64,000 bases of DNA from Rufibacter immobilis (lineage in GTDB: Bacteria > Bacteroidota > Bacteroidia > Cytophagales > Hymenobacteraceae): NCBI RefSeq assembly GCF_003721565.1, contig NZ_RJJE01000007.1, positions 86,323 through 150,322 on the forward strand, in the 5' to 3' direction. The position numbers and the translations under genes are program-made. Positions 9,032 through 19,402 of the stretch are shown in pieces. Under the pieces are notes generated by a model. The model did no database searches and had not been told where the DNA came from. It saw only the letters and a program-made list of their open reading frames with translations. Every line of letters starts with the position of its first letter. The first letter of the stretch is position 1.

Positions 9032-10939
9032 ATGTGCGGAATATCAGGAATCTACGCTTTTACTCAAGAAGGACGTGACGTCATTCAACGTTTGCCAGAC
9101 TCTACAGATGCGCTACAGTTGCGTGGTCCGGATTCTGGGGGGCATTTTACCCATGGTTCTGTAGGATTGGGACACCGAAGGCTGTCTATCATTGATGTGA
9201 GTGATGTGGCGTGTCAGCCAATGGTGGATGAGACAGCCAGGTATACCATTGTCTTTAACGGCGAAATCTTTAATTACCAAGAGCTCAAAAAGCAGCTCCT
9301 GGATAAGGGGTACACCTTCTTTTCCCAGTCAGACACAGAGGTGTTGCTCAAGTATTACATGGAAGAGGGGCCTTCTTTTTTAAAGAAACTGAATGGTTTC
9401 TTTGCCTTCGCCATCTATGACAAGGAAGAAGAAACCTTGTTTGTAGCCCGTGACCGTATGGGAGTGAAGCCCCTGCTGATGTTCCAGGATGAAGATAAGT
9501 TAGTCTTCGCATCAGAGATGAAATCATTGCTGGCTTTTGGGATTCCGCGTAAACTGGATTATGTTTCTCTGTACGAGTATCTGCAGCTGAACTATATTCC
9601 TGCCCCAGCCTCTATTTTCAAAGGCGTGAAGAAACTGATGCCTGGCCACTACTTCATGGTGGGCAAAAAAGGTAAAGTAGAGATCAAGCGCTGGTATAAA
9701 ATTCCTTACGACGAGAAGAAAGCCAAAAAGAATGACCTCTCATATGAAGCGCAGCAGAAAAAGCTGGTGGACCTGATGGATGGAGCTGTGCAGCGCCGTA
9801 TGATTGCAGATGTGCCTTTAGGGGCTTTCCTGAGCGGTGGGATAGATTCTTCTGTGATTGTAGCTCTGGCTTCGCGACATACGCAGCAATTGAACACCTT
9901 TTCCATTGGCTACAAAGATGAACCTTTCTTTGATGAGACCAAGTATGCCAAACTTGTAGCAGAGAAATACAAGACCAACCATACCGTCTTTTCGCTCACC
10001 AACAATGACTTGTATGAGCATTTGTTCAGAGCTATTGATTATATAGATGAGCCTTTTGCCGATTCATCTGCCCTGGCAGTTAATATCTTAAGCCACTACA
10101 CGCGGCAGAAGGTAACAGTAGCCTTGTCTGGAGACGGGGCAGACGAGCTGTTTGCCGGGTATAATAAACATATGGCAGAGTACAAGGTGCGCCAGGGCGG
10201 CTTTTTGGCCGAAACTGTAACTGCTCTGTTGCCACTATGGGAGATGATGCCAAAGTCGCGTAATTCGTCTTTTGGTAACCGCATACGGCAGTTCCAGCGG
10301 TTTGCGGAAGGAATGAATCTTTCTGCGAAAGACCGGTATTGGCGTTGGGCTTCCTTTGCCACGGAGAATGATGCCAAATCTTTGCTCAGCGGTAAGGCCA
10401 AACGTATTCTTTCCAAAGATGTCTACAAGAAGCGCCGCCAAAAAATACTGAGCCATTTGTCACAGAAAGGTGACATCAATGAGGTGCTGTACACTGACAT
10501 GCAGTTAGTGCTGCCCAATGACATGCTCACCAAGGTAGACCTCATGTCTATGGCCAATAGTTTGGAAGTACGTACGCCTTTTCTTGACTATAAAGTAGTG
10601 AACTTTGCCTTCTCCTTGCCGCAATCTTCTAAGATTGACGGAGGTATGAAGAAGAAGATTGTACAGGATGCTTTTAGGGGCATGCTGCCTCCAGAATTGT
10701 ACAAACGTCCCAAACATGGTTTTGAGGTGCCACTGCTCAAATGGTTCCAGAATGAACTGCGCCCCATGATCATGGATGATTTGTTGTCTGATGCATTTAT
10801 TGAGGAACAGGGGGTTTTTAATTTGAAGGAGATTCAGCGCTTAAAGGCACAGCTTTTTTCCAGTAATCCAGGTGATATTCATGCCCGCATTTGGGCGCTG
10901 GTAGTGTTCCAGCACTGGTGGAAGAAGTGGATGGCATAG
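9032..10939 (+). CDS. asnB: Asparagine synthase (glutamine-hydrolysing)
   Basis: This 635-residue two-domain enzyme has an N-terminal class II glutaminase and a C-terminal ATP pyrophosphatase carrying the PP-loop LSGGIDSSVIVALAS. The start is set at 9032 because the mature enzyme must begin Met-Cys-Gly-Ile-Ser-Gly, Cys2 being the nucleophile. An upstream ATG at 9011 would add seven residues and bury it. Homologues make asparagine from aspartate and glutamine; many in polysaccharide loci instead amidate uronic acids or similar groups. Placement just before ugd makes the second role possible here. Confidence 0.9.
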   Translation: MCGISGIYAFTQEGRDVIQRLPDSTDALQLRGPDSGGHFTHGSVGLGHRRLSIIDVSDVACQPMVDETARYTIVFNGEIFNYQELKKQLLDKGYTFFSQSDTEVLLKYYMEEGPSFLKKLNGFFAFAIYDKEEETLFVARDRMGVKPLLMFQDEDKLVFASEMKSLLAFGIPRKLDYVSLYEYLQLNYIPAPASIFKGVKKLMPGHYFMVGKKGKVEIKRWYKIPYDEKKAKKNDLSYEAQQKKLVDLMDGAVQRRMIADVPLGAFLSGGIDSSVIVALASRHTQQLNTFSIGYKDEPFFDETKYAKLVAEKYKTNHTVFSLTNNDLYEHLFRAIDYIDEPFADSSALAVNILSHYTRQKVTVALSGDGADELFAGYNKHMAEYKVRQGGFLAETVTALLPLWEMMPKSRNSSFGNRIRQFQRFAEGMNLSAKDRYWRWASFATENDAKSLLSGKAKRILSKDVYKKRRQKILSHLSQKGDINEVLYTDMQLVLPNDMLTKVDLMSMANSLEVRTPFLDYKVVNFAFSLPQSSKIDGGMKKKIVQDAFRGMLPPELYKRPKHGFEVPLLKWFQNELRPMIMDDLLSDAFIEEQGVFNLKEIQRLKAQLFSSNPGDIHARIWALVVFQHWWKKWMA

Positions 10940-10991
10940 AAGTGATAGATTATTCGTAACTATAATCATTCTTATATAACGATTTTTACCC

Positions 10992-12344
10992 ATGAAAATA
11001 GCTGTAGTAGGAACAGGATATGTAGGGCTGGTGACAGGTACTTGCTTTGCAGAAGTAGGTATTGAGGTGACTTGTATAGACGTGAACGTCAAAAAAATAG
11101 AAGACCTAAAACAAGGTGTTCTGCCTATCTACGAGCCTGGGCTTGAAGAGATGGTGTTGCGCAATGTGGCCAAAGATCGCCTTCATTTCTCCACAGATCT
11201 GGCTACTGCCATTCAGGGGTGCGATGCTGCCTTTATTGCGGTAGGTACTCCTCCGGGAGAAGACGGCAGCGCAGATTTGAAATATGTATTAGGTGTGGCC
11301 CGGGAAATTGGGCAGCACATGAATGATTACCTAGTGGTAGTCACCAAAAGCACCGTGCCGGTAGGTACGGCTAAAAAAGTGAAACAAGCCGTAACGGAAG
11401 AGTTAGAAAAGCGTCAGTCTGACCTTCAGTTTGATGTAGCTTCCAATCCTGAGTTCCTGAAAGAAGGGGCCGCTATTGAAGATTTCCTCAAGCCAGACCG
11501 TATTGTCATTGGGGTGGAGTCTGAGCAGGCAGAAGAAGTGATGCGGAAGCTGTATAAACCGTTCTTGTTGAACGGCCATCCAATCATCTTCATGGATGTA
11601 CCTTCTGCTGAAATGACGAAATATGCTGCCAACTCCATGCTGGCAACTAAGATTAGTTTCATGAATGACATCGCGAACCTTTGTGAGATCATGGGGGCAG
11701 ACGTGAACATGGTGCGCCGGGGTATTGGCAGTGATACTCGTATTGGTAATAAGTTCATCTACCCAGGGATTGGCTACGGTGGTTCCTGCTTTCCTAAAGA
11801 CGTGAAAGCCTTAATCAAAACTGCGGCAGAGAATGGTTACCAAATGCAGATTTTGCAGGCGGTAGAGTCTGTGAATGAAAACCAGAAAGAGGTGCTTTTC
11901 AATAAAGTAATAAAACACTTCGGCGGGGACCTTGCAGGAAAGACTTTTGCTTTGTGGGGGCTCTCCTTCAAGCCTAAGACTGATGATATGCGCGAAGCGC
12001 CATCTTTGGTTATCATTGAGAAACTTCTTGCAGAAGGCGCTAGTGTGGTAGCCTATGACCCTGTCGCCATGAAAGAAGCCCAGCACATGCTTGGTGACAA
12101 TGAGAAAGTAACATATGCTAAAGATGAATATGATGCCCTCATTGATGCAGATGCTTTATTGGTAGTGACAGAATGGCCTGAATTCCGTTCGCCTAATTTC
12201 CAGGTAATTGGAAAGCTGTTGAAGAATAAAGTCATTATTGATGGCCGCAATATCTATGAAGCAAAAGAAATGCAAAATTTAGGTTTTGCATACTATGGTA
12301 TTGGCGTACAAGAAGTGCAACCAGTAACTGAAATGACGAACTAA
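10992..12344 (+). CDS. ugd: UDP-glucose 6-dehydrogenase
   Basis: This 450-residue nucleotide-sugar dehydrogenase has an N-terminal Rossmann motif, [19 protein letters not shown]. The catalytic cysteine is in [14 protein letters not shown] at about residue 266, and the C-terminal UDP-binding domain follows ([18 protein letters not shown]). It oxidises UDP-glucose to UDP-glucuronate with two NAD+. The next gene, starting one base after its stop, is UDP-glucuronate decarboxylase, so UDP-glucose rather than GDP-mannose is the likely substrate. It probably forms an operon with asnB, 52 bases upstream. Confidence 0.92.
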   Translation: MKIAVVGTGYVGLVTGTCFAEVGIEVTCIDVNVKKIEDLKQGVLPIYEPGLEEMVLRNVAKDRLHFSTDLATAIQGCDAAFIAVGTPPGEDGSADLKYVLGVAREIGQHMNDYLVVVTKSTVPVGTAKKVKQAVTEELEKRQSDLQFDVASNPEFLKEGAAIEDFLKPDRIVIGVESEQAEEVMRKLYKPFLLNGHPIIFMDVPSAEMTKYAANSMLATKISFMNDIANLCEIMGADVNMVRRGIGSDTRIGNKFIYPGIGYGGSCFPKDVKALIKTAAENGYQMQILQAVESVNENQKEVLFNKVIKHFGGDLAGKTFALWGLSFKPKTDDMREAPSLVIIEKLLAEGASVVAYDPVAMKEAQHMLGDNEKVTYAKDEYDALIDADALLVVTEWPEFRSPNFQVIGKLLKNKVIIDGRNIYEAKEMQNLGFAYYGIGVQEVQPVTEMTN

Positions 12345-12345
12345 C

Positions 12346-13338
12346 ATGGCTGAGGCAAGAAAAAGAGTACTCATTACCGGTGGCGCCGGCTTCCTGGGGT
12401 CGCACCTATGTGACAGGTTTATCAAAGAGGGTTACCATGTCATTGCTATGGATAATCTCATTACAGGTGACCTGAAAAATATAGAGCATTTATTTAGACT
12501 GGAGCAATTTGAGTTCTATAACCATGATGTGTCTAAGTTTGTGCATGTACCAGGGCGGTTGGATTATATCCTCCATTTCGCTTCGCCTGCTTCGCCTATT
12601 GATTACCTTAAGATTCCAATTCAAACCTTGAAAGTGGGTTCTTTGGGAACTCATAATCTTTTGGGATTAGCCAAAGATAAAGGAGCTCGTATCTTAATTG
12701 CTTCCACTTCTGAAGTTTATGGTGATCCTGAAGTGCATCCACAATCAGAAGAGTATTGGGGCAATGTCAATCCCGTAGGCCCACGTGGGTGCTATGATGA
12801 AGCCAAACGTTTTCAAGAGGCAATGACGATGGCGTATCATATGCATCATGGCTTAGAGACTAGAATTGTGCGCATCTTCAATACCTATGGACCTAGGATG
12901 CGCCTGAATGATGGGAGGGTATTGCCAGCTTTCATGGGGCAAGCGCTACGAGGTGAAGAACTTTCTATTTTTGGTGATGGTTCACAAACTAGGTCTTTCT
13001 GCTATGTAGATGATTTAGTAGAAGGTATTTACCGTTTGTTATTAAGTGAATATGCCCTTCCTGTGAATATAGGGAATCCAGCAGAGATAACCATCAAAGA
13101 GTTTGCCGAAGAGATCTGTCAATTAACAGGAGTGGAATTAAAGTTGGGCTATCAACCTCTTCCCAAAGATGATCCACAGAGACGACAGCCAGATATCACA
13201 AAAGCCAAAGAGATACTTGGGTGGGAACCTAAAGTTACAAGAACGGAGGGATTAAGGCGTACTTTGGAATATTTCAAAGAGAACGTAGAAACGGCAGAGC
13301 CTGTTCATAGATCTTTTTTTAATAAGGATTCGAAATAG
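12346..13338 (+). CDS. uxs: UDP-glucuronate decarboxylase (UDP-xylose synthase)
   Basis: This 330-residue short-chain dehydrogenase/reductase has the NAD-binding [13 protein letters not shown], the substrate motif STSEVYGDP and a catalytic Tyr-x3-Lys in [12 protein letters not shown]. The [13 protein letters not shown] segment and [11 protein letters not shown] are typical of UDP-glucuronate decarboxylases. The product is UDP-xylose, via the UDP-4-keto intermediate. The start is one base after the ugd stop, so translation is probably coupled. Base composition drops sharply after its stop, which marks the left edge of an AT-rich cassette. Confidence 0.9.
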   Translation: MAEARKRVLITGGAGFLGSHLCDRFIKEGYHVIAMDNLITGDLKNIEHLFRLEQFEFYNHDVSKFVHVPGRLDYILHFASPASPIDYLKIPIQTLKVGSLGTHNLLGLAKDKGARILIASTSEVYGDPEVHPQSEEYWGNVNPVGPRGCYDEAKRFQEAMTMAYHMHHGLETRIVRIFNTYGPRMRLNDGRVLPAFMGQALRGEELSIFGDGSQTRSFCYVDDLVEGIYRLLLSEYALPVNIGNPAEITIKEFAEEICQLTGVELKLGYQPLPKDDPQRRQPDITKAKEILGWEPKVTRTEGLRRTLEYFKENVETAEPVHRSFFNKDSK

Positions 13339-13487
13339 AGTGCTGTGAGGAATTCTAGATATATCAATAATTAAAATAAAACAATAATAAAGTTAATCAA
13401 TTTGTGGAGTAGCAACTTTATAAATAAAGTAACTGTAAGGATCAGAAAAATAGCAAGAACAGAAGAATAACGGAGAATAGATTTTTT

Positions 13488-14570
13488 ATGATCAATGTGA
13501 CTAAACCATTTTTGCCTCCCAAAGAGGAATACAACCATTATTTAAAGGAAATTTGGCGTAGAGAATGGTTGACAAATAATGGCCCATTAGTGAATGAATT
13601 AGAGCTAAAGCTGAAGGAGTATTTGGATGTGCCTCATTTGTTCTATGTAAATAATGGAACAATAGCTATTCAAATTGCAATCAAAGCATTAGGTCTTAAA
13701 GGGGATGTTATTACTACCCCTTTTTCGTTTGTAGCTACTACAAGTAGTATTGTATGGGAGAACTGTAGACCGATTTTTGTTGATATAAATCCAAAGACAT
13801 ATAATATAGATCCAAAGTTAATTGAACAAGCTATCACTCCAGAAACAACCGCTATTGTAGCTACTCACGTATTTGGGAATGCATGTGAAGTGGAACAGAT
13901 AGAGGCAATAGCTAAAAAGCATAACTTAAAGGTTATCTATGATGGAGCCCATGCCTTTGGGACTCAGCGAAATAATAAGTCTATTTTTTCTTTTGGCGAT
14001 ATAAGTACACTTAGTTTTCATGCAACAAAGTTGTTTCATACCATAGAGGGAGGAGCAATTATTACCCATGATGCTTCCATCGCAAATGAAATAGCACGCA
14101 TGCGCAACTTTGGGCTAGAGGGGGGAGAGAGTATAAAATGCGTAGGTATAAATGGTAAAAATAGTGAGTTCCATGCTGCTATGGGTCTTTGTAATCTTAA
14201 GTATATAGATGAGATACTTGAGAAGAGAGCTGTTTTATCTGCCAGATATACAAAGATGCTTGAGCCTTTGCGAATTGGAGAAATATTCAGCCATGCCCCT
14301 AATGGATTTAATTATGCATATTATCCAATTTTGTTCAAAAATGAAGCAATCCTTCTAAAAGTAATAGAGGCGTTGCACAAAATATATGTTCACCCAAGGC
14401 GGTATTTTTATCCATCATTAGAAACATTGAGTTACATTACTCCAAAGCAAGAAGCAAAAAACTCTAATGATGTTTCTTCACGGGTACTGTGCCTACCTCT
14501 ATACCATGATCTGTCTTTTGAAGAGGTTGACATGATATCAAGAGCAATTCTTAGAACGCAAAATTATTGA
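13488..14570 (+). CDS. DegT/DnrJ/EryC1/StrS sugar aminotransferase
   Basis: This 360-residue PLP enzyme has Asp152 and His155 in YDGAHAFGT and the Schiff-base lysine at Lys181 in SFHATKLFHTIEGGA. The family transfers an amino group from glutamate to keto-deoxysugar nucleotides; VioA and FdtB are examples. With the ketoisomerase and GNAT at the window start, and the WbqC-like gene nearby, an amino-deoxyhexose pathway is likely. Whether the amine goes to C3 or C4 is not readable. It is the first gene of the AT-rich cassette. Confidence 0.85.
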   Translation: MINVTKPFLPPKEEYNHYLKEIWRREWLTNNGPLVNELELKLKEYLDVPHLFYVNNGTIAIQIAIKALGLKGDVITTPFSFVATTSSIVWENCRPIFVDINPKTYNIDPKLIEQAITPETTAIVATHVFGNACEVEQIEAIAKKHNLKVIYDGAHAFGTQRNNKSIFSFGDISTLSFHATKLFHTIEGGAIITHDASIANEIARMRNFGLEGGESIKCVGINGKNSEFHAAMGLCNLKYIDEILEKRAVLSARYTKMLEPLRIGEIFSHAPNGFNYAYYPILFKNEAILLKVIEALHKIYVHPRRYFYPSLETLSYITPKQEAKNSNDVSSRVLCLPLYHDLSFEEVDMISRAILRTQNY

Positions 14571-14639
14571 AAGAAGTTAGATTTGGCTTAGATAGTTGCT
14601 GTGGTTCAATGGTAGAAACTAGAGCAAGAGAGAAAGATT

Positions 14640-16112
14640 ATGTCTAAAAATTTGAAAGAAAAGGCCTATAAAGGTTTTGTATGGTCATCTATAGAAAGAT
14701 TTGGTACTTTAATAAGTGATTTTGTTATTTCTATATTTATTGCACGAATCCTTTCTCCTAAGGAATTTGGGTTAATAGCAATGGTAGCTGTCTTTACTGC
14801 TTTCTTGTCTCCATTTGTAGATGCAGGATTAGGCAAAGCTTTGATTAGAAAAAAGGAGCCGTCTGATGAAGACTATTCTACTGTATTCTGGTGGAATCTG
14901 GGACTTTCTATTATAGTCTATTTGTTGATCTATTTATGCGCACCTGTTGTTGCCAATTTCTATGATCAACCTCTTTTGGTAGATATAATGAGAGTAATGG
15001 GACTATTACTTATCATACAATCACTAAGTATTATACAAACTAATCGTCTTTTAAAAAGGCTTGACTTCAAGCCTTTGGCTATTCGTACTATTACTAGTTC
15101 TGTTATTTCTGGAGTAATAGGGCTTTACTTGGCATATGTTGGATGGAGTTATTGGGCATTAGTAGTGCGCTCCTTGATTGGTGCTTTAATATCTTCTATT
15201 CTGCTTTGGTCTTTGAGTAGATGGAAACCTTCACTTATATTTTCTTTACAAGTATTTAAGGAGTTGTTTGGGTTTGGTTCTAAACTTCTAATAGCAAATT
15301 TACTTGATGTTGCTTTTAAGAACATATATCCTTTGATTATTGGGAAGTACTTCTCAGCTGCGTCTTTAGGTTTGTATAGCAGAGCAGTTGCTTTTAAAGA
15401 TATTCCCCAAAATCTAATCATCTATGTTACTTCTAAAGTAACTTATCCCATTTTTGCTGAGCTACAGGATGAAAATAGCGATTTAAGGGCAGGATATAGC
15501 CGTATGGTAAAGCTTGTGTCATTTATATATTTTCCGCTGCTTATGGGAATAATGGGTTTGAGCAAAAATATTGTTTTAGTATTACTTACGGAGAAGTGGT
15601 TAGAGGTAGTGCCAATGTTGAAGCTATTGGTATTCGTGGGTCTGCTCCATCCTATACATTCTATAAATTTAAACCTCCTTACGGTTAAAGGGAAGTCAAA
15701 CTTATTCCTTTATTTGGAAGTCGTGAAGAAAATTTTAATTGTTATCGTGTTAGTCATTAGTTACAGATGGGGAATACTGGGGTTAATTTATGGTCAAATT
15801 GTACAATCTTGTTTGTTTCTCTTTATTAATACATATTTTACTGATAAATTAATTGATTATGGGATATTGAAACAATTCAAAGATATCCTGATTTCATTAA
15901 TTATTTCTGTAGCAATGGGATTGGCTTTAATGTGGGGAAGTGAGGTTCTGTCTGTCTTTACTTGGTGGAGTTTAATTGTGTGGATAATGGTAGGTTCAGG
16001 CATATATGTAGGGCTCTCCTTTCTATTTAATGATACTGAATTTAAATATCTAAGATCTTTCCTGCATGGAAGGATAAAGCTTTCAGCCTTTAAGTTTAAA
16101 GAAAGGGTGTAA
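14640..16112 (+). CDS. wzx: Wzx-type polysaccharide flippase (MOP superfamily)
   Basis: This 490-residue protein has about 12-14 hydrophobic segments. Its N-terminus (KGFVWSSIERFGTLISDFVISIFIARILSP, quoted in part: FVWSSIERFGTLISDF) is typical of the polysaccharide-synthesis branch of the MOP exporters. It would flip undecaprenyl-linked repeat units across the inner membrane before polymerisation. It sits between the aminotransferase and WbqC-like genes on the same strand. Substrate specificity cannot be read. Confidence 0.88.
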   Translation: MSKNLKEKAYKGFVWSSIERFGTLISDFVISIFIARILSPKEFGLIAMVAVFTAFLSPFVDAGLGKALIRKKEPSDEDYSTVFWWNLGLSIIVYLLIYLCAPVVANFYDQPLLVDIMRVMGLLLIIQSLSIIQTNRLLKRLDFKPLAIRTITSSVISGVIGLYLAYVGWSYWALVVRSLIGALISSILLWSLSRWKPSLIFSLQVFKELFGFGSKLLIANLLDVAFKNIYPLIIGKYFSAASLGLYSRAVAFKDIPQNLIIYVTSKVTYPIFAELQDENSDLRAGYSRMVKLVSFIYFPLLMGIMGLSKNIVLVLLTEKWLEVVPMLKLLVFVGLLHPIHSINLNLLTVKGKSNLFLYLEVVKKILIVIVLVISYRWGILGLIYGQIVQSCLFLFINTYFTDKLIDYGILKQFKDILISLIISVAMGLALMWGSEVLSVFTWWSLIVWIMVGSGIYVGLSFLFNDTEFKYLRSFLHGRIKLSAFKFKERV

Positions 16113-16144
16113 AGAAGTTCTATAATATATAAGCGACTGGACAT

Positions 16145-16843
16145 ATGAAGCTTGCTATCATGCAGCCCTATTTCTTTCCATATATTGGATATTATCAATT
16201 GCTACATGCTGTTGATAAATTTGTAATATATGATGATGTGAACTTTATAAAGAGAGGTTGGATTAACAGGAATAATATCTTGATAAATAACAAGCCATCT
16301 TTATTTACAATACCTTTGACAGGTGCGAGCCAAAATAAACTGATTAAGGAAGTTACCGTTACGGACCTTGAGAAATGGAGTAATACATTTTTTAAGACAA
16401 TTGAGCAGAGTTATAAGAAAGCTCCTTTTTATAATGCAACAATTTCCATCTTGAAGAATGTGCTATATTCTGAGCATCAGAATATAGCTGATCTATGTTA
16501 TGCATCATTAGTAGCCGTAGTTGAATATCTTGGATTAACCACTCAAATAATCAGGTCATCGGCAATATATAACAATCAAGAATTAAAAGGACAAGCCAGA
16601 ATTTTGGATATCTGTCTGCAGGAAAATTCAAAGGTCTACATAAATCCTAAAGGAGGAATGGATTTATACAATAAAGAGATATTTGAAAAAGAGGGAGTGA
16701 AGCTGCAGTTTATACAGTCATTAGATGTAAGATATAAGCAATATACCTCAGAGTTTGTGCCTTGGTTGTCAATGATTGATGTCTTGATGTTTAACTCTCC
16801 AGCCGAGATCAAAATAATGCTAGATAAATACGAACTTATTTAA
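16145..16843 (+). CDS. WbqC-like protein
   Basis: This 232-residue protein opens with MKLAIMQPYFFPYIGYYQLL and continues VIYDDVNFIKRGWINRN, the hallmark of the WbqC family. The family occurs in O-antigen and capsule loci beside DegT aminotransferases. It has been proposed to add groups to amino sugars, but its chemistry is not established to my knowledge. It lies 32 bases after wzx. No membrane segment is seen. The assignment to the family is strong; the function is open. Confidence 0.85.
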   Translation: MKLAIMQPYFFPYIGYYQLLHAVDKFVIYDDVNFIKRGWINRNNILINNKPSLFTIPLTGASQNKLIKEVTVTDLEKWSNTFFKTIEQSYKKAPFYNATISILKNVLYSEHQNIADLCYASLVAVVEYLGLTTQIIRSSAIYNNQELKGQARILDICLQENSKVYINPKGGMDLYNKEIFEKEGVKLQFIQSLDVRYKQYTSEFVPWLSMIDVLMFNSPAEIKIMLDKYELI

Positions 16844-16901
16844 GCAAACAGAAAAATATGTATTCTACATACAAATAAAGTAGGTGTAAACTTATCTAAT
16901 A

Positions 16902-18188
16902 ATGAAGAAGATCAAAGTCTTGATATATCCATGTGGAGCTGAGAATGCTCTTGAAGTTTATGCTGCCATAAGACACAGCGTACATGTTCAAGTTGTTGCC
17001 GCTACCAGCAAGTATGACCACAGTGACTTGATTTATGAGGAGCAGGTGTTTATTCTTCCTAATGTTGTAGATACAAATTTTGTAGAAGAAGTTAATGATC
17101 TCATTCTTCAGGAAAAGATTGACTTTATTTTTCCAACGCATGATACAGTTGCGTTGTACTTAGCAAAATATCAAGCGGTCATCAAGGCGGGAGTTATTAC
17201 GTCAGATTATGTGACGAATGAGATCTGTAGGTATAAGTCAAAAACTTATGAAGTGTTTTCTTCACAGCCTTTTGTTCCCATAGTATTCAATAATGTCATC
17301 CCGAATGAGTTTCCAATCTTTGCGAAACCAGATGTAGGTGAGGGAGCCAAAGGAGCTTCCAAAATTTCTAACCTTGAAGAGTATAATCAACTACAGGCTA
17401 AGGTCTCTTCACGTGATTTAGTTTTTGTTGAGTATCTGCCAGGCAAAGAGTATACCATTGATTGCTTCACAGACAGAAATGGGAAGTTGCTTTTTTGTGG
17501 AGCCAGGGAGCGGGCGCATGTGTCCATGGGGATCTCTTTTCATAATAAGGAGTTTGCCGTCACAGAAGACATAAAAAACATCGCAGATGCCATTAATACT
17601 AAGCTTTCACTAAGGGGGCTGTGGTTTTTTCAACTGAAAGAAGATAAGAATGGCCATCTGAAACTACTTGAGGTTTCTACTAGAGTAGCCAGCTCTATGG
17701 GCTTCTTCAGGCAGAAGGGCGTAAATTTTCCTCTCCTAAGCATCTTTGATGCAATGGGAATGAATGTGGAAATAAATTCTAATGAATTTACGGTAGAATT
17801 GTTTAGAAGCACCACAAACAGATATAGGTTAGGTATTGATTATGATAACGTTTATATAGACTTTGATGACACATTAATTGTTAACAACAAGGTAAATTTG
17901 TCTTTAATAAAGTTTATTTATCAATGTATATCAAAAAACAAAAGAATCATACTAATTACTAAGCACGCAGAGGATTTAACTGTAACTTTGAGAAAATATA
18001 GGATTAGTCCGGTATTATTTGATGAAATAGTTGTCTTAAAACTTACTGATAGAAAATCTGAAGCGATTAAAAAACATAGATCAATCTTCATTGATAACTG
18101 GTATTTAGAAAGAAAAGAAGTTAAAGAAGCGCTAGGAATTCCTGTATTTGATGTGGATGCAATTGATGGCTTATTAAGTGGATATTAA
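16902..18188 (+). CDS. ATP-grasp ligase fused to HAD-like domain
   Basis: This 428-residue protein has two parts. Residues 1-300 look like a carbamoyl-phosphate-synthase-type ATP-grasp ligase, with Lys142 in FAKPDVGEGAKGASK and Glu257 in LLEVSTRVASSMGFF as likely ATP and Mg ligands. Residues 315-428 look like a HAD phosphatase: Asp320/Asp322 in YIDFDDTLI, LITKH, Lys385 in TDRKSEAI and FIDNW give the four HAD motifs in order. ATP-grasp enzymes join a carboxylate to an amine through an acyl phosphate. In this locus it may couple an amino acid to a sugar (inference). The pyruvyl transferase follows after 3 bases. Confidence 0.75.
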   Translation: MKKIKVLIYPCGAENALEVYAAIRHSVHVQVVAATSKYDHSDLIYEEQVFILPNVVDTNFVEEVNDLILQEKIDFIFPTHDTVALYLAKYQAVIKAGVITSDYVTNEICRYKSKTYEVFSSQPFVPIVFNNVIPNEFPIFAKPDVGEGAKGASKISNLEEYNQLQAKVSSRDLVFVEYLPGKEYTIDCFTDRNGKLLFCGARERAHVSMGISFHNKEFAVTEDIKNIADAINTKLSLRGLWFFQLKEDKNGHLKLLEVSTRVASSMGFFRQKGVNFPLLSIFDAMGMNVEINSNEFTVELFRSTTNRYRLGIDYDNVYIDFDDTLIVNNKVNLSLIKFIYQCISKNKRIILITKHAEDLTVTLRKYRISPVLFDEIVVLKLTDRKSEAIKKHRSIFIDNWYLERKEVKEALGIPVFDVDAIDGLLSGY

Positions 18189-18191
18189 TTT

Positions 18192-19310
18192 ATGAAGATG
18201 ATCAAGATAGGAATGTTTTCCTTCGCCGATATCAATAACTATGGAGATATTCTTTTCTCGCATATTTTCAAAAGAGAGGTTGAGGCGCGAATTCCTAATG
18301 TAAAGATAACCTTCTTTACGCCCGCAGATGCTCTGGTTGAAGGGTTTTCCTATGAAGCGTATACCTCTGAAAAGGTTAATGAAAAATATGATGCTTTGAT
18401 ATTGGCCGGTGGGGAAGTAGTCCATTTCTATGATGAACGCACCTGGTTCCCTATCTATAAGAAAAGTAATCTGGAGGTTGCGTCTGCAAAACCTTCAGAC
18501 GTTGTATGGGATTGGGCGTTAAATTGTAAATCTAGCTTCAAAGCGTGGTTATCTGTGGGCGTAAGACCATTTGAAGATACTTCTAACGCAGAAAAAGTAG
18601 ATTCAGTAATAAATACTCTTGATTACATCTCCGTTAGAGGAATCCTTTCTAAAAAGATTCTGGAAAACAAGATAGATACCTATAACTCTAAAATAACAAT
18701 CACGCCAGACTTAGGATGGTTATTCCCTGATCTGTTGCTGTCTAGTGGGGAGTATGGGGTACATTTTGGAAAATTTATCTCTTCCCAGAAATATGTTATT
18801 TACCAGGTAAATAATATCAATAATGAAGAAGCGAAGCTAATAGCGCAAGCTTTGTTAGCTTTTGAAGCACAAACGGGTTTAAAAGTTTATTTACTGCCCG
18901 TGATTCATCCATGGGAAGACGAAAAATATCTGGCCCTTATAGAAGAGTATTCTGAGGGGAAAGTGAAGATGTTACCTGCTACTTTGACTACTATGGAAAT
19001 TGCGGATGTGATTCTTCATGCAGAGTTAGTTTTATGCTCAAGCCTACATACCGCTATTACTGCCTTGGCCTTTGGCATTCCTTCCGCGATCATCAATAAA
19101 TGGCAGGGAACCAAATTACAGGATTTATTTGGCCTCCAATTTAGAACAGAGTTTCTTTCTAGTGATTTTAATATGACGTATGATATGTTGATGAAGTTGT
19201 ATAACACTAGAGATGAGCAGAAGCCAGCTTTGAAGTTATACGCTGATTTCATGAAGGAGAAGCTGAAATCAGTATTTGACGAATTATGTACTAAAATTTT
19301 ATCCCATTAA
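18192..19310 (+). CDS. Polysaccharide pyruvyl transferase family protein
   Basis: This 372-residue protein has the CsaB/WcaK family layout: MFSFADINNYGDILFSHIF at the N-terminus, DALILAGGEVVHFY, ISVRGILSKKIL, ITPDLGWLFP, and LVLCSSLHTAITALAFGIPSA with the conserved SSLH. Members transfer pyruvate from phosphoenolpyruvate to form a ketal on a sugar, which adds negative charge. Some relatives have other roles. It begins 3 bases after the ATP-grasp/HAD gene, so both probably act on the same repeat unit. Confidence 0.8.
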   Translation: MKMIKIGMFSFADINNYGDILFSHIFKREVEARIPNVKITFFTPADALVEGFSYEAYTSEKVNEKYDALILAGGEVVHFYDERTWFPIYKKSNLEVASAKPSDVVWDWALNCKSSFKAWLSVGVRPFEDTSNAEKVDSVINTLDYISVRGILSKKILENKIDTYNSKITITPDLGWLFPDLLLSSGEYGVHFGKFISSQKYVIYQVNNINNEEAKLIAQALLAFEAQTGLKVYLLPVIHPWEDEKYLALIEEYSEGKVKMLPATLTTMEIADVILHAELVLCSSLHTAITALAFGIPSAIINKWQGTKLQDLFGLQFRTEFLSSDFNMTYDMLMKLYNTRDEQKPALKLYADFMKEKLKSVFDELCTKILSH

Positions 19311-19402
19311 TTTCCTCCCCGCATATACTTATTTTATTTTAACGTTCTATAATAGCGTAAGGAAATATTTCTAAGGGTATAAATGAGTACACTTTTAATT
19401 AT

